Origin: Gordius sp. MW1
Taxonomy: Eukaryota; Nematomorpha; Gordioida; Gordea; Gordiidae
Direction: 5' to 3'
NCBI GenBank assembly: GCA_964036665.1
Contig: OZ038531.1
Span: 22,960,591-23,024,590, forward strand
Length of the DNA stretch: 64,000 bases
The position numbers were made by a program, and so were the translations under genes. The first letter of the stretch is position 1; the number at the start of each line of letters is the position of its first letter. This document shows, piece after piece, positions 22,926-33,029 of the stretch. The notes below the pieces were generated by a model. It searched no databases. It was not told the origin of the DNA and worked only from the letters and a program-made list of their open reading frames with translations.

Positions 22926-23128
22926 TTGAGCCTGGCTACGCAATTAACTAGCTTGTCATCTTCTTCTTCGGCATTTGTTATATCGGATTCAATCCAAGAC
23001 AAATTTTCTTTAAAATTATTCCCCAAATTTATTGTTTCAAATTTGACTTCTTGAATAGCAAATCCGATTATATCCTCGGGTACGTGACTATGGCACACCG
23101 AAACAAATCTTAGCCCTACGTATAAGAT
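22926..23128 (-). CDS. Candidate exon of an unidentified minus-strand gene
   Basis: The minus strand from about 23128 to the TAA near 22923 is open for 70 codons and has ordinary coding composition in an AT-rich setting, with segments SHVPEDIIGFAIQEVKFETI and SWIESDITNAEEEDDKL. A branch-like 'tactaat' and 'atacgtag' at about 23112 could be a splice acceptor, giving an exon starting ...RFVSVCHSH. A weak donor (CTA|GTTAAT) precedes the stop. It begins about 30 bp beyond the LINE 3' end. I do not recognise it. It could be an upstream exon of the 14.5-16.1 kb gene, with the LINE in the intron, but the phases do not join directly. Confidence 0.35.
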
Positions 23129-23129
23129 T

Positions 23130-24980
23130 AGTATGAGAAATTTTACAATTTTATTCTATATCTTATTTTTTCTTCATCCATTAAATTATGTTATTGAAGT
23201 CAATAAATTAAAAAATTATCTAAACTAAATATATAGATATAAATAAATAGATCAAATTATTGAAGAAAAATAGTTTAAAGCTTTGTTAAGGTAATGTTTA
23301 AAAATTGTTAAAATAAGTTCGCGTCGCATCTCGTATATAAATTTCGGCTGACTCACCACAAGATTAAGCAGTTAAAATAAGTTAAATAGATAATTTCCAT
23401 TTTTAAGAATTCGGTTGTAAACGTTTAAGGGGACAAAATCCCGCTACGGCGCATATTAATTTTACTATTTTTGTCATAATAAGTTTAAAAATATACATCA
23501 CTGTTCTCTTAATATTTAAGTCAAAAATTTAATCGTGGTTTTGTATTCATATTAGGGCAGATTCATAAAAAAAAACTATTTCGAAAAACCTAATTTCACA
23601 ATGTGCATTCCTTTATGACCCGTTATCAAATTTATATAGCCAAAAGTTTGGGGCCGGTACGAGATGGTCAAGAATTAATTGCATCTTCACAAATAAATTT
23701 CTGATCTATTATTAAAAAAAGATATTATGTATGTATGTTTGTCTCTAAAAACCGCTGTTAATGGCACAACTGGTGAGGGCAATGCTCGTGAACGGGAAAA
23801 TCCAATATGCACAGGATCAGGAGTGGTAGTGCTATTAAAAAAGCTAAGTTGGATTTAATGAGAGATAGCCATCACATAGTTGTGTAGATGGATGAGGTAT
23901 ATTAGTTAGGATGTGTTTTGCATAATGCTAAGTGAAAGACATGGCGAGGTCAATGTGGGGCAAGCTTCAATAAGTAGGCTTCAGGAAAATAAGCAGCAAT
24001 TAAAAGAATTTGTGCCTTAGGCCTAGGTCAGACAAATTAGAATTAAGCAATGATCATCATTAATTTGTAGGAAATTATTTAGACAATTTCGCAAATATTC
24101 GTTATAAAGCAATAAGCCAGATAAATTGCCATAAGAAATATATATACAATACAAAGGTAATTAGTTAGGGCACCTAAATTGGGCTCGGGTGAGGTCAGAA
24201 AAAAAATCCAGCCAGTTGTCATTAGCTAGTCTTTATGCAAAAGAAAAAAACTCTTGTACAAGCATAAGTTTCCATAGCTATTTTAATAAAAAGTTGGACA
24301 AGAGAGTATGGACATCCAAAATGGAGTAGCAGTTAAAACGTGCCTGAGCATGATTTTGAATTATTGACTCAAAGTGGCTAAAATTTTCAGAAACTACTAT
24401 TTAATTTGAGATCTACACTCTCAACAAGAATTAGTTAAATCTGAGATGGTTGGTTAAAAACGTTTTGATTTGTCATGAAATGGCCCATTTATCATTTTAT
24501 TTTAAGATTTGTCATACCTAGAATTTTATAAATTACTTGTAATTATTCTCATTTCTTGAAACTTACAGGAACCAATATTTCGTAAATAAATATATTAGCC
24601 TTAGAGTCAATATAAGCCATTTTGCAACATTTATATATTAAGTTCCTTTTTAGATATTGTTAAGGCTGTAATATGATTTGAAAATGCTAGTTCACATATA
24701 AAATCAGTTGATTCAATCAATGGGTCTATCTCTATATTAGTGTCCTTGCATATTAGCCGAACTAGTATAGTCAGAAATCCTTGAGTGCACTATACAGCAA
24801 AATTTGAGTAAAAAAATTGTATTACATATAGCTGACCCGGCAAACGTTGTTTTGCCATTTACCCGGGTCGCAGAATATATATCATCTTATAGATAAATTT
24901 CAATAGATTTAGAATATATCAATCTAATTGGTAAGTGTTTATTATGCAAAAAATTTTAACCAAATAGTTAAAGAGAGCCC
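23130..24980. other. Non-coding stretch, nothing firm
   Basis: AT-rich DNA with no supported gene. At 24829-24880 the phrase 'gctgacccggcaaacgttg' appears, which I have seen as part of dispersed repeats in arthropod genomes. Short coding-like minus-strand pieces (for example near 23650) have no matching splice sites. Confidence 0.4.
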
Positions 24981-24984
24981 AAGG

Positions 24985-26520
24985 CCAAGGCCCACCCAAG
25001 AGAGAAAACCTGGCCCCCTTCCCCCAAGGGAAAAATCTTTGGCCCCATGGCCCTTCAAGCAATTTTTTTTTAATTTTTTGAAAAATTACGAAACAATATC
25101 ATAATTATAATTATTTGTTTCTGAATAAAACTCTTAATTCTGAACAATAGTGTCCGAAGAACTGAGATATATCAACATTTATTGGCACTTTGTTAAAAGT
25201 ATTTTCATTTTTCTCCTTATTTAACCCGCAAAATTGACGATAAAAATATGCAAAAAAATGACTTAGATTTAATGTTTGTTTCAAATCGTGAAAAGTTTCC
25301 ATTTTCCGCAGCACATGCCTACATTTATCACACCCCCCCCCCCAAGGGAAAAATCTTTGGCCCCCTGGCCCTTCAAGCATTTTTTTTAATTTTTCGTAAT
25401 TAAGAAACAATATCATAATTATTTGTTTAAGAACAAAACTTTTAATTCTGATTTAATAATGTCCGAATATATCAACATTTATCGGCACTTTGATCTCCTT
25501 ATTTAACGCGCAAAAAATGACAAAATTAGATTTTTTTAATTTATTTAGCCACGGAGGAGGGGACACGACCGTCCTATAATAATAATAATTGACGTGAAAA
25601 ATGAGCAAAAAATGACTTTGATTTAATGTATATTTTAAATCGTAAAAAGTTTTCATTTTCCGCTGCACATGCCTACATTTATCATACAACCCCCCCCCCC
25701 CCAAGGGAAAAATCTTTGGCCCCCTGGCCCTACAAGCAATTTTTTAATTTTTTTGTAATTAAGAAACAATATCATAATTATTTGTTTCAGAATAAAACTT
25801 TTAATTCTGAACTTAATAATGTCCGATGAACTGAGATACATCCATGGGCGTAGGCAGGGGGGGGGCGCCCTAATTAGCCAAGGAGGGGCAGGGAGCGCGG
25901 CTGCCCCCCCCTATTTTTTTAAAAAAGATAAGGTTAATATAAAAACCCTTAAAAATTAAAAAAAAAATATGTTTTGCCCCCCCCCCAATTAGCCAGGCGG
26001 GGGCAGGGGACGCGGCTACCCACCCCCCCCCCCCCCCTATTTGAACTTTACTCAAATTAATACAGATGCGTATTAGCGAATTTACACAAAAATATAAATT
26101 ATTTTGGTAAAATGAAGTTTAAATTACGCTTGCATGAAAATTTTTGGATAGTCGAGACTTTTTTTTATTTATTTTTTTGCTCTCAGGAAAATTTTTGGGT
26201 AGTCAAGACCTTTTTTTTTAATCTGCCCCCCCCCCCCAATTCAAAACCTAGCTACGCCCATGGATATATCAACATTTATTGGCACTTTGTTAAAAGTATT
26301 TACATTTTTCTCCTTATTTACGTGCAAAAAATTACAAAATTAGATTTTTTAATTTATTTACAGGCAGGAGGAGGGGACACGACCGTCCTATAATATTAAT
26401 AATAATTGACGTGAAAAATAAGCAAAAAATGGCTTTGATATTTAAGGTTTCAAAGTGCGTAAAAAGTTTCCATTTTCCGCAACACATGCCTAGCCTACTG
26501 CATTTATCACCACACTACCT
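24985..26520. repeat. Three tandem copies of a ~360-bp repeat
   Basis: Each copy has the order 'caagggaaaaatctttggcc', 'aagaaacaatatcataatta', 'gtccga..aactgaga', 'tatcaacatttat', 'tcctttattta', 'tttccattttccgc' and 'cacatgcctacatttatca'. Copies start near 25010, 25335 and 25700. The third is split by a MITE (25843-26262). Open frames on both strands across these copies are shadows of the repeat. Confidence 0.9.
25843..26262. mobile_element. MITE family A, long 420-bp version, with target duplication
   Basis: Begins catgggcgtaggca and ends tagctacgcccatg. The flanks are GATACATC (25835-25842) and GATATATC (26263-26270), against 'gagatatatcaac' in the uninterrupted sister copy at about 25165, which proves the insertion and an 8-bp duplication. 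The interior has paired G/C-run blocks and 'aattagccaagg'-type phrases, and looks like an expanded version of the 130-150 bp members. Confidence 0.92.
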
Positions 26521-27390
26521 ACACGATAGACAGAGGCAGTACGTGATGAGGGCGTTTGATTGACGTTCGATACAACGTCAAAACGCATAAAACAAACTCG
26601 ATCGAAAACTACTGGCCCGATTTGGCTGGAACATATCTTAAAACACGCTCCGGAGTGTGGGGAATAAACTGTGAGATTTTGAGCCAAATCGGTCTGGTAG
26701 TTCTCCAAAATTTATGGCGGCATACACACATACACACATACATAGTTTCATTTTTATATATAAGAAATCAAACATTATCTATATTAAGCACTTTAATGAT
26801 CAAAAAATGAAATATATAATTTTATAAAAGCAAATGCAATTTTATAATCATGTTAACTCACTGAAATCGCTATTAAGCTGAGTTCCTTTTGGTAATCAAA
26901 TATTTGAGCTTTATCCTAGACTGATCCCATGAAAAGTAATTCAACTTTTTAATTTTATTCTATAGGATTAACAATAAATTATATATATTTATATACTTGT
27001 CTAAAATCAGTAGCGGCAGCACACTCATATTTTATATTAATATTATTAATAACATAGCTAAATAATACATTTATAAAAAAACAAAATATTTACAATTCCC
27101 TTTTTTACATTTTATATTGATGCGTGCAATATAATTTTCGCCCAGGCTATATATTCTCGATTCCAAGTGATAAATAACGAATCTTAAAAACGCATTTCAT
27201 TTACCTTATATTCCTGAGTGCATACATCGCTGTTTTTACTGTATACAATTAATAACACGCCTTTCACATTTTTCCTGCCATTATTAAATTTTATACTACT
27301 CCATAGTAATTGATATTACGTTTACATTAAATTGACCTTTTGTGGTATTACTTTCTAATATAATAGTTTGAAAAATATTAATTAATTATT
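26521..27390. other. Dispersed-repeat tail and AT-rich spacer
   Basis: 26570-26735 reads 'actggcccgatttggctgg', 'caaatcggtctggtag', 'ccaaaatttatggcgg' then a (ca)n run, resembling the 3' tail of dispersed retroelements. The rest is AT-rich. No gene is supported. Confidence 0.45.
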
Positions 27391-27392
27391 CT

Positions 27393-28065
27393 TAGTTGGG
27401 TGGCTGCTCTAAATAATCACAACCCGTTGACCGATACCTAGGTCGTCTGCAAAAAATTTAACACCCTTGTTGTAGTCCCAATGGTGAGCTGATCTACCGA
27501 CGATTATCGTTAGCCGGGCTTCGATGACGACCCTGAACTTCGAACGGACGGAGGTCAACCTTCGGCCATTATAATGCGTTAATCAACTATGAGGGGCGCA
27601 AAAATTTGTGTTACATTTCTTTAGAGGGGTTCAGTCATAATCCCTTAGAAGTAGCGTCGCTCCGTCGACTTTTAAGCGGACGTCTGGAACAAATGTCGAA
27701 ACCTGCGATTTCTTTCATACTTATCAGGATTAATTACAACAACTATGCATCAGTGAGGTAAAACTAATCTGTCTCACGACTAATCCCAGCTCGCGTTGTC
27801 TATTAGTGGTCTGCTTCACAATAATAGGAAGAGCCGATATCAAAGGATCAAAAAGCGACGCCGCTATAAACGCTAGGTGGTCTATATACCATCGACCACC
27901 TTCTAATGAGAGGACGTTTCGATCAGTTTGTACTAATATTGAAGCGGAACGAGGTGTTCTGGCCCAGGGTTTGCTAGGCCCATAGGCTCAAGCAAATCTC
28001 ACAAGTTCAACACCCTAAATAACAGTTACTAGAGTTGTTAAATTGCTAACTTGCTTCAACTCCAG
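27393..28065 (-). rRNA. Degenerate 28S (LSU) rRNA 3'-terminal fragment, probable pseudogene
   Basis: Read on the minus strand, several near-universal 28S blocks appear in the correct order: GCGTCGCTTTTTGATCC then TCGGCTCTTCCTATTATTG (27862-27816), CTAATAGACAACGCGAGCTG, CGTGAGACAGATTAGTTTTA, GGATTATGACTGAACCCCTC (about 27643-27624), and GCAGACGACCTAGG (27451-27438) near the 3' end. About 26 bases are missing after 'GTGAAGCAGA', 3-4 more after GCTGGG, and the sarcin-ricin loop reads AGTATGAAAGAAA (about 27721-27709) instead of the universal AGTACGAGAGGAA. Such changes should destroy ribosome function, so this is best read as an rDNA pseudogene. No other rRNA unit parts were found. Confidence 0.85.
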
Positions 28066-28107
28066 ACGCGAGCACGCACACTGAGTTGTTTTTAATATGC
28101 GCGTATG

Positions 28108-28520
28108 GTGTCCTCCACCCCCTTAGGCCTCACCCCCTTACGTGTGTGTTATATGATAATTTAGATATACGTTCTCCCCCCCCCCCCACATATACACTTA
28201 TCGCGTAAATTTTACTCCTGTTTATGATGAATCATGTTTGTTAGTATCTCTATGAGATAAATAGATACGATTTTTATTACCCATCTTTATCGATTTTTTA
28301 TTACTCTTCTTTTGCGATTGATTTTTGCCTCTCTTACTCAGATAAATATTTTTTTCTCTTTAGATTTTAATAATTTTCACCCCGAGAAATATGTAACCTC
28401 AAACAAGAAAATTCAATAAACAATCGCGATACATATGCGCGCGGATATTTTTGCCGCGGAAAATAAATATAATAAAATAAGTTATTTTATGGGTATTATA
28501 TGCAATATCATTACATCAAG
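28108..28520. repeat. Direct repeat, copy 1 (~400 bp)
   Basis: Starts 'ggtgtcctccaccccctta' and continues through 'gataatttagatatacgttc', a C-run, 'aaattttactcctgttta', 'agatacgatttttatta' and 'caatcgcgatacat' to 'gcgcgcgg'. The same order recurs at 29573-29950. It lies directly upstream (minus-strand sense) of the degenerate 28S piece, so it could be an rDNA spacer repeat or an LTR-like flank. Confidence 0.85.
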
Positions 28521-29572
28521 TTCAACAATTACCGAATTTGATAATTAGTGTCAAAATCGTGGATCTGAAATCACGCCCTCAAAAAGAAAATACCCAATAT
28601 CCTTATTCCTGGTGTCGACCAAAGAAAAATGGACCCATGCCGTGAAGAAATTAGGCATTCCTCAATATTCCAAACAAATGGCAAAAAAGCAAATACCTTT
28701 TAACTTCAATAAATCTCAACAAATCCTTTATTCCTCTGGAGGATTTATTATTAGTGCGAAGAAGACAATTCCTCAACATTCCGAACAGTTGGCAACCAAC
28801 CAAACCGCGACAACCTAACAACAGAGTTATCCGAAAACAAATGGCAAAACTCAACGAAGGAGAGAAAAATTCTAAAAACCCACCTTAAAACAGATGATTC
28901 AAATAGAAATACCAATTATTCAAAACCACCAACCCTCAAAAATTCTCAAGGCCTAAATTCTTTATGTCTGGTATATAGAATTTAGCGAACAGACACACTT
29001 GTATTATTCACATACTATAAATTAAAAATAGATGTTTACGAAAATTATGTTGTTAACCTATATTCAACCCGCGTTTTCTCTACTATTATTTGGCGGTATG
29101 CTCATAATTAATTAGTGTTTTTATAAAAGCAGGTTGGGGCGGCGAGAGAAATGATAGTTTGTAAAATGGCAATTTACAGTGTAAGTATAAAATAAAATGG
29201 CTTAGCCTTTGTGATAATTTATTATAGATTAATTATAATTTTTGTTAAGGCTGTTGCTCGGTGAGTCATAGGGCTTGGACTAAAAGTCCTCTAGCCATGA
29301 CGTACCCTTTTATCGTTGATTCACAGTGCGGGATTTCATCGATTAAATCCGTGTCCATAAATCAGTTGATCCGTGGGCAAAGGCAAATATCTGGCACTAG
29401 ATGTCAGGCGAAAAATTATAGATGAATGGAAATTATATAGGCTAAACAAAGGATCAGATTGTAAGTTGTACCTATAAATTGTTGAAACTTTGATTAAAAT
29501 AGATAAGGTAAATTGCCGCCTCGACTCTAAATGATTATTAGGCCGTGGTCATCTCAATAAAGGGGGAGGTGT
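28521..29572. other. Spacer between the two direct repeats
   Basis: About 1 kb with no recognised gene. A 68-codon frame at 28612-28818 contains the internal near-duplicate 'IPQYSKQMAKKQI' and 'IPQHSEQLATNQ', because the DNA itself has a short direct duplication; I do not believe it is a protein. A 28S or other RNA identity for 29220-29570 was looked for and not found. Confidence 0.4.
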
Positions 29573-29950
29573 GGTGTCCTCCACCCCCTTACCCCTCACC
29601 CCCTGTGTTATATGATAATTTAGATATACGTTCCCCCCCCCCACACATACACTTATACGTGTAAATTTTACTCCTGTTTATAATGAGTCACGTTTGTTAG
29701 TATCTCTATGATATGAATAGATACGATTTTTATTAACCATTTTTTATACCCCTCTTTAGCAATAATTTTTGCCTCGCTTACATAGATATATTTTTTTTCT
29801 TTTTTGAGTAGTGAATATATTCGGGAAAAATGTAATACGATAGAACAATCGCGATACATTCGCGCGCGGAAAATTTTTATCGCGGAAATTAAAATTTAAT
29901 AAATAAATTGATTCATGGGTATAATTTTGCAATAACATTTGTCGAATTCA
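29573..29950. repeat. Direct repeat, copy 2 (~380 bp)
   Basis: Second copy of the 28108 repeat, sharing 'tggtgtcctccaccccctta', 'gataatttagatatacgttc', 'tttgttagtatctctatga' and 'gcgcgcgga', with scattered substitutions and small indels. The 1.46-kb spacing and same orientation would fit LTRs of a small element, but no TG...CA borders were established. Confidence 0.85.
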
Positions 29951-30084
29951 ACTATTTCGAATTCTGATAGCGCGTTAGTACAATCTGTGCTTGCTATTCG
30001 GTGCACTAAGCAGAACAGTAGCATATGAAAATGCTCGGGCGGCCAGTCGAAACGGCAAAATCTGCTCAGGTTGGGCAAAAACTC

Positions 30085-30305
30085 TTGCAGATAGCAGATT
30101 TAATAGAATATTTGCTCAAAATATATAATAAATAAATTCATAGTTTTGCCCCCCCCCCATTTTTCTCACCGGGGGGGGGGGGCTTTTTTACCCACTCGCC
30201 TCTCTGGGGGAGGGAGAGAGTGGAAGAAAGGGGACAAAAAAGGGGGGGGGGGCTGGCAAAGTTTTAAATTTATTTATGATATATTATATGAGCAAATTTT
30301 GAAGT
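30085..30305. mobile_element. Small foldback element with G/C-run centre
   Basis: 'tttgctcaaaatatataata' near 30110 pairs with 'tatattatatgagcaaattt' near 30285, and 'agttttgcccccc' pairs with 'ggggctggcaaagtttt'. The core has C-runs, 'tttctcaccgggg' and G-runs, the same vocabulary as the 9-10.9 kb minisatellite. About 220 bp in all. Confidence 0.75.
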
Positions 30306-30720
30306 AACTAGCTCGTAAAAATTGTTTTATGTTTCTTGCTACCATTCTCTGTATCTTGGAACTTGATAACTTGTTTATTGCCCACTAAAGTAAATAACGT
30401 ATGGCCAATGGGCCACTTCGCGATAATGTTATGTGATCAAACCGGTAGGATAACAATACGTTGGATATAAATGTAGACTGAATGCTGCGGATAAGTACGA
30501 TCAATAATAGGGTTTCAGACGTATATGCGATAAAGTGATGTATGTGCGATATAGGTGAGATTGTGTGATATCTCTTCGCTCGTTTTCCCCCAATTTATAG
30601 TCGATTCACGATGAACTAGTTCTTAACAGCTCTATTTATATGTGTACCTTTAATAATATTCCAACTAGATATTGTGATTCGGTTTAAAGATAGACAAGCC
30701 TGTATGATATCAAAATCATG
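30306..30720. other. AT-rich stretch, nothing seen
   Basis: No gene, repeat border or RNA motif recognised. If the minus-strand exon just to the right is real, this would hold its 3' untranslated region. Confidence 0.35.
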
Positions 30721-30721
30721 A

Positions 30722-30798
30722 TCAATCCTTCCAAGACCATTCATCTTCATTCTCTTTGCTATGTATTGTATCATCAAATTCCCATTCAACAAATGGAT
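30722..30798 (-). CDS. Candidate last exon of a minus-strand gene, acidic tail
   Basis: After a possible acceptor (aaaaaag| at 30799) the minus strand encodes PFVEWEFDDTIHSKENED, then EWSWKD and TGA at 30724-30722. The acidic, tryptophan-bearing composition is unusual for chance in this AT-rich DNA and looks like a protein C-terminus. The polypyrimidine tract is weak and no partner exon was found to the right, so this is tentative. Confidence 0.3.
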
Positions 30799-30799
30799 C

Positions 30800-32350
30800 T
30801 TTTTTATTTTGGTTGAGATAGAGTAAAATTTTCACCAGGTGCAATCTTTATATAATTGACTTAAGTGCAAAGAATCATAGTTAATGATGTAATGTCAATA
30901 ATAATGTATTCTTGTTAAAATTCTTTATAATAAATTTGATTGCACGATTAATTTTAATGTCAACTGTAACGAAGTGGCCGGGGGTATAACACCCAACTCC
31001 CGTATACTCAACCCCGTATAACACTAAACCCCGATTTAAATATAAGAGACTAAGTCAATAGACAAAGACTGTTTTATTAGGTAGATAAGGCTTTATATAC
31101 ACATAGCGAAGGACATATATAAAAGTAGTAATCTAATAAGAGATAAAGTACGGTGTAAACTAAGGTGTATTCAAATGGCTAAGCGTATATTCAAATATCT
31201 GTGACCACGAAGGAAACCTTGAATGATGCTGCACTACATCAACTAACATCCAAGAAACAATATACCTGGTATAACTTTATAAGTTTTAACCAATTTATCA
31301 CCAATGAAGAAACCATAGTCCCCGATCGTAGCGAATTCCACTTTAACTTTGTAGTAAAAAAAAATTATTTAATCCCTCATTATGTTTACATTTATAATCT
31401 CGTAGTGGCACATAAGAGTTATACCTCAAAATAACTGTGTTATTGTAAGTATTTTGAATATTTCCTAGATTTTGATTAAGTTTAAAATGAGTATTTGGAA
31501 AAATGTTATGAAGGTTTGTAATATATTTATATTGTTCATATGAGTATTGATATGGGTATTTACTGTTTAATTACCTTGCATCTTCGCCTGTATAGTCAAT
31601 AGGGTTAACAATAGAATACTAAAGAGAATCAGGAAATTCATCGGCAAAGTTGTTAATATAATTATAAAAAATAAATTTATAGAGCATTTGCACGATTATT
31701 AAAATTTTTACGATAGCTATAATTAGCCATAAGTACAAACTTATTGGATCAATAATATTTCACCTTTGTTTTTTTATAAGTTTGTACTATCGCCTCTAGG
31801 TTTAGTTAAAAAATTTAAAAAAACATCGGGAGAAACGGGGCAGTGACCATAATAAACTAAGTGCATTCCGACGTAGATATGAGGAATATAATTAACAAAT
31901 TTTTTAATAAATGGAGTTTAAATGAAGCTTATAATTTTAAAAATGCGTGAGAAGATAAATGTTATATATTCTCATTTTAGCTAGTTACTTGTTTAAACAT
32001 CTTAAATATATAAAATAAGAATAATTTGTGGATCAAAATGACAGGCATGTCTTAATAACATACTTATAATCAACTAAGATGCTGCTTGATTTCATTTAAC
32101 TTATTACGATTTGTTTTCGTAAATTGCAACCATACGGAGAGACAGCCTTACCTAATAAAATTAGTTACTGTCAATACATTGTTACAATCATCGTTGTTTT
32201 AAAGTGGTGGAAATAGTACTTGGTATTTCGGACATATCCAAACAAATTCGTACTAAAAACACAGCTATATAAAGCAAATTTATTGGATTCACATGGCAAT
32301 TTTATTTTGACGAAGGTTTATCCGACCATCTTGTAATTAAAATTATGGCT
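30800..32350. other. Non-coding stretch with one weak frame
   Basis: Contains a GC-richer patch at 30965-31040 ('gaagtggccgggggtataac', 'accccgtataacac') that may be the edge of a retroelement. A plus-strand frame of about 83 codons ends at 31434 (segments TTKETLNDAALHQLTSKKQY and TNEETIVPDRSEF), lacks an ATG start and resembles nothing I know. The rest is AT-rich with no feature. Confidence 0.35.
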
Positions 32351-32356
32351 AAGAAC

Positions 32357-32549
32357 GAGTGTTGAAAAACGGTTGGGTTGTGTTTAATCGACCTCTGGTT
32401 TTAGTCGATTAAACAAAAACAAACCAAAGGTTTTTAGGTCTGTTTTTTTAGTCGACCTCTAGGCTTAGTCGATTTTAAAAAGAAGCCAGAATCGACCCTA
32501 AGTCAACCAAAGGTGGACCAAACAAAATCCAGCCGTTTTTACAACACTA
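32357..32549. mobile_element. MITE family B copy
   Basis: From 'gagtgttgaaaaacggttgg' to 'ccgtttttacaacacta', with interior 'ttttagtcgattaaacaaaa' and 'gtcgacctctaggcttagtc' arms. Same ends and fold-back form as the copies at 8.6 and 62.5 kb. Confidence 0.82.
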
Positions 32550-32786
32550 CTAAGAACCATTAAAGCCTTGCAAGGCATTAAAACGCAGTTAAATTAGTTT
32601 TTATGCGAATGTTATGACCAATTAATCACATCTTTTTGTATAAATTATGTATTACGGGATAAAATTTTGTATAGCTTTGTATCTTTTACTAATTTGTTCA
32701 AAATATATTGCATTAATACCAGTTTGAATATTCAATAAACGAGACATTTTTCTATATACAAAATACATTTGATCTATATATCAGCC

Positions 32787-32958
32787 TGTTGTATTTAATG
32801 TCTAAATATTTATTTATATATGGAATTAAGATATGGAATGAACGACAGGACAATAGTAATGTGTTTAGAACGACAGGACAATAGTAATGTGTTTTTAGAA
32901 CGAGGAAAACATATGTGACTCGTCGACTTGCTACATTCTCAATGTTCATGTCGCTACA
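32787..32958 (-). repeat. Gypsy 3' LTR (172 bp)
   Basis: Begins TGTTGTATTTAATG and ends GTCGCTACA on the plus strand, with TG...CA borders in both orientations. It contains a doubled 'cgacaggacaatagtaatg' phrase. Nearly identical to 36950-37121. Confidence 0.96.
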
Positions 32959-33029
32959 GATATTCTCCCCCTAGATTGTTTGGAGTAACACTAAACGATC
33001 GATTAGGTGGACACCATCTCGCCTGTGTA

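Noticed and set aside
28612-28854. 68-codon frame with two similar halves, and its antisense shadow
   Set aside because: Both follow from a short direct duplication in the DNA; no family resemblance or splice context.
29220-29570. Possible 18S or further 28S segments near the degenerate 28S piece
   Set aside because: A few short phrases resemble conserved rRNA blocks, but their order and spacing do not hold on either strand.
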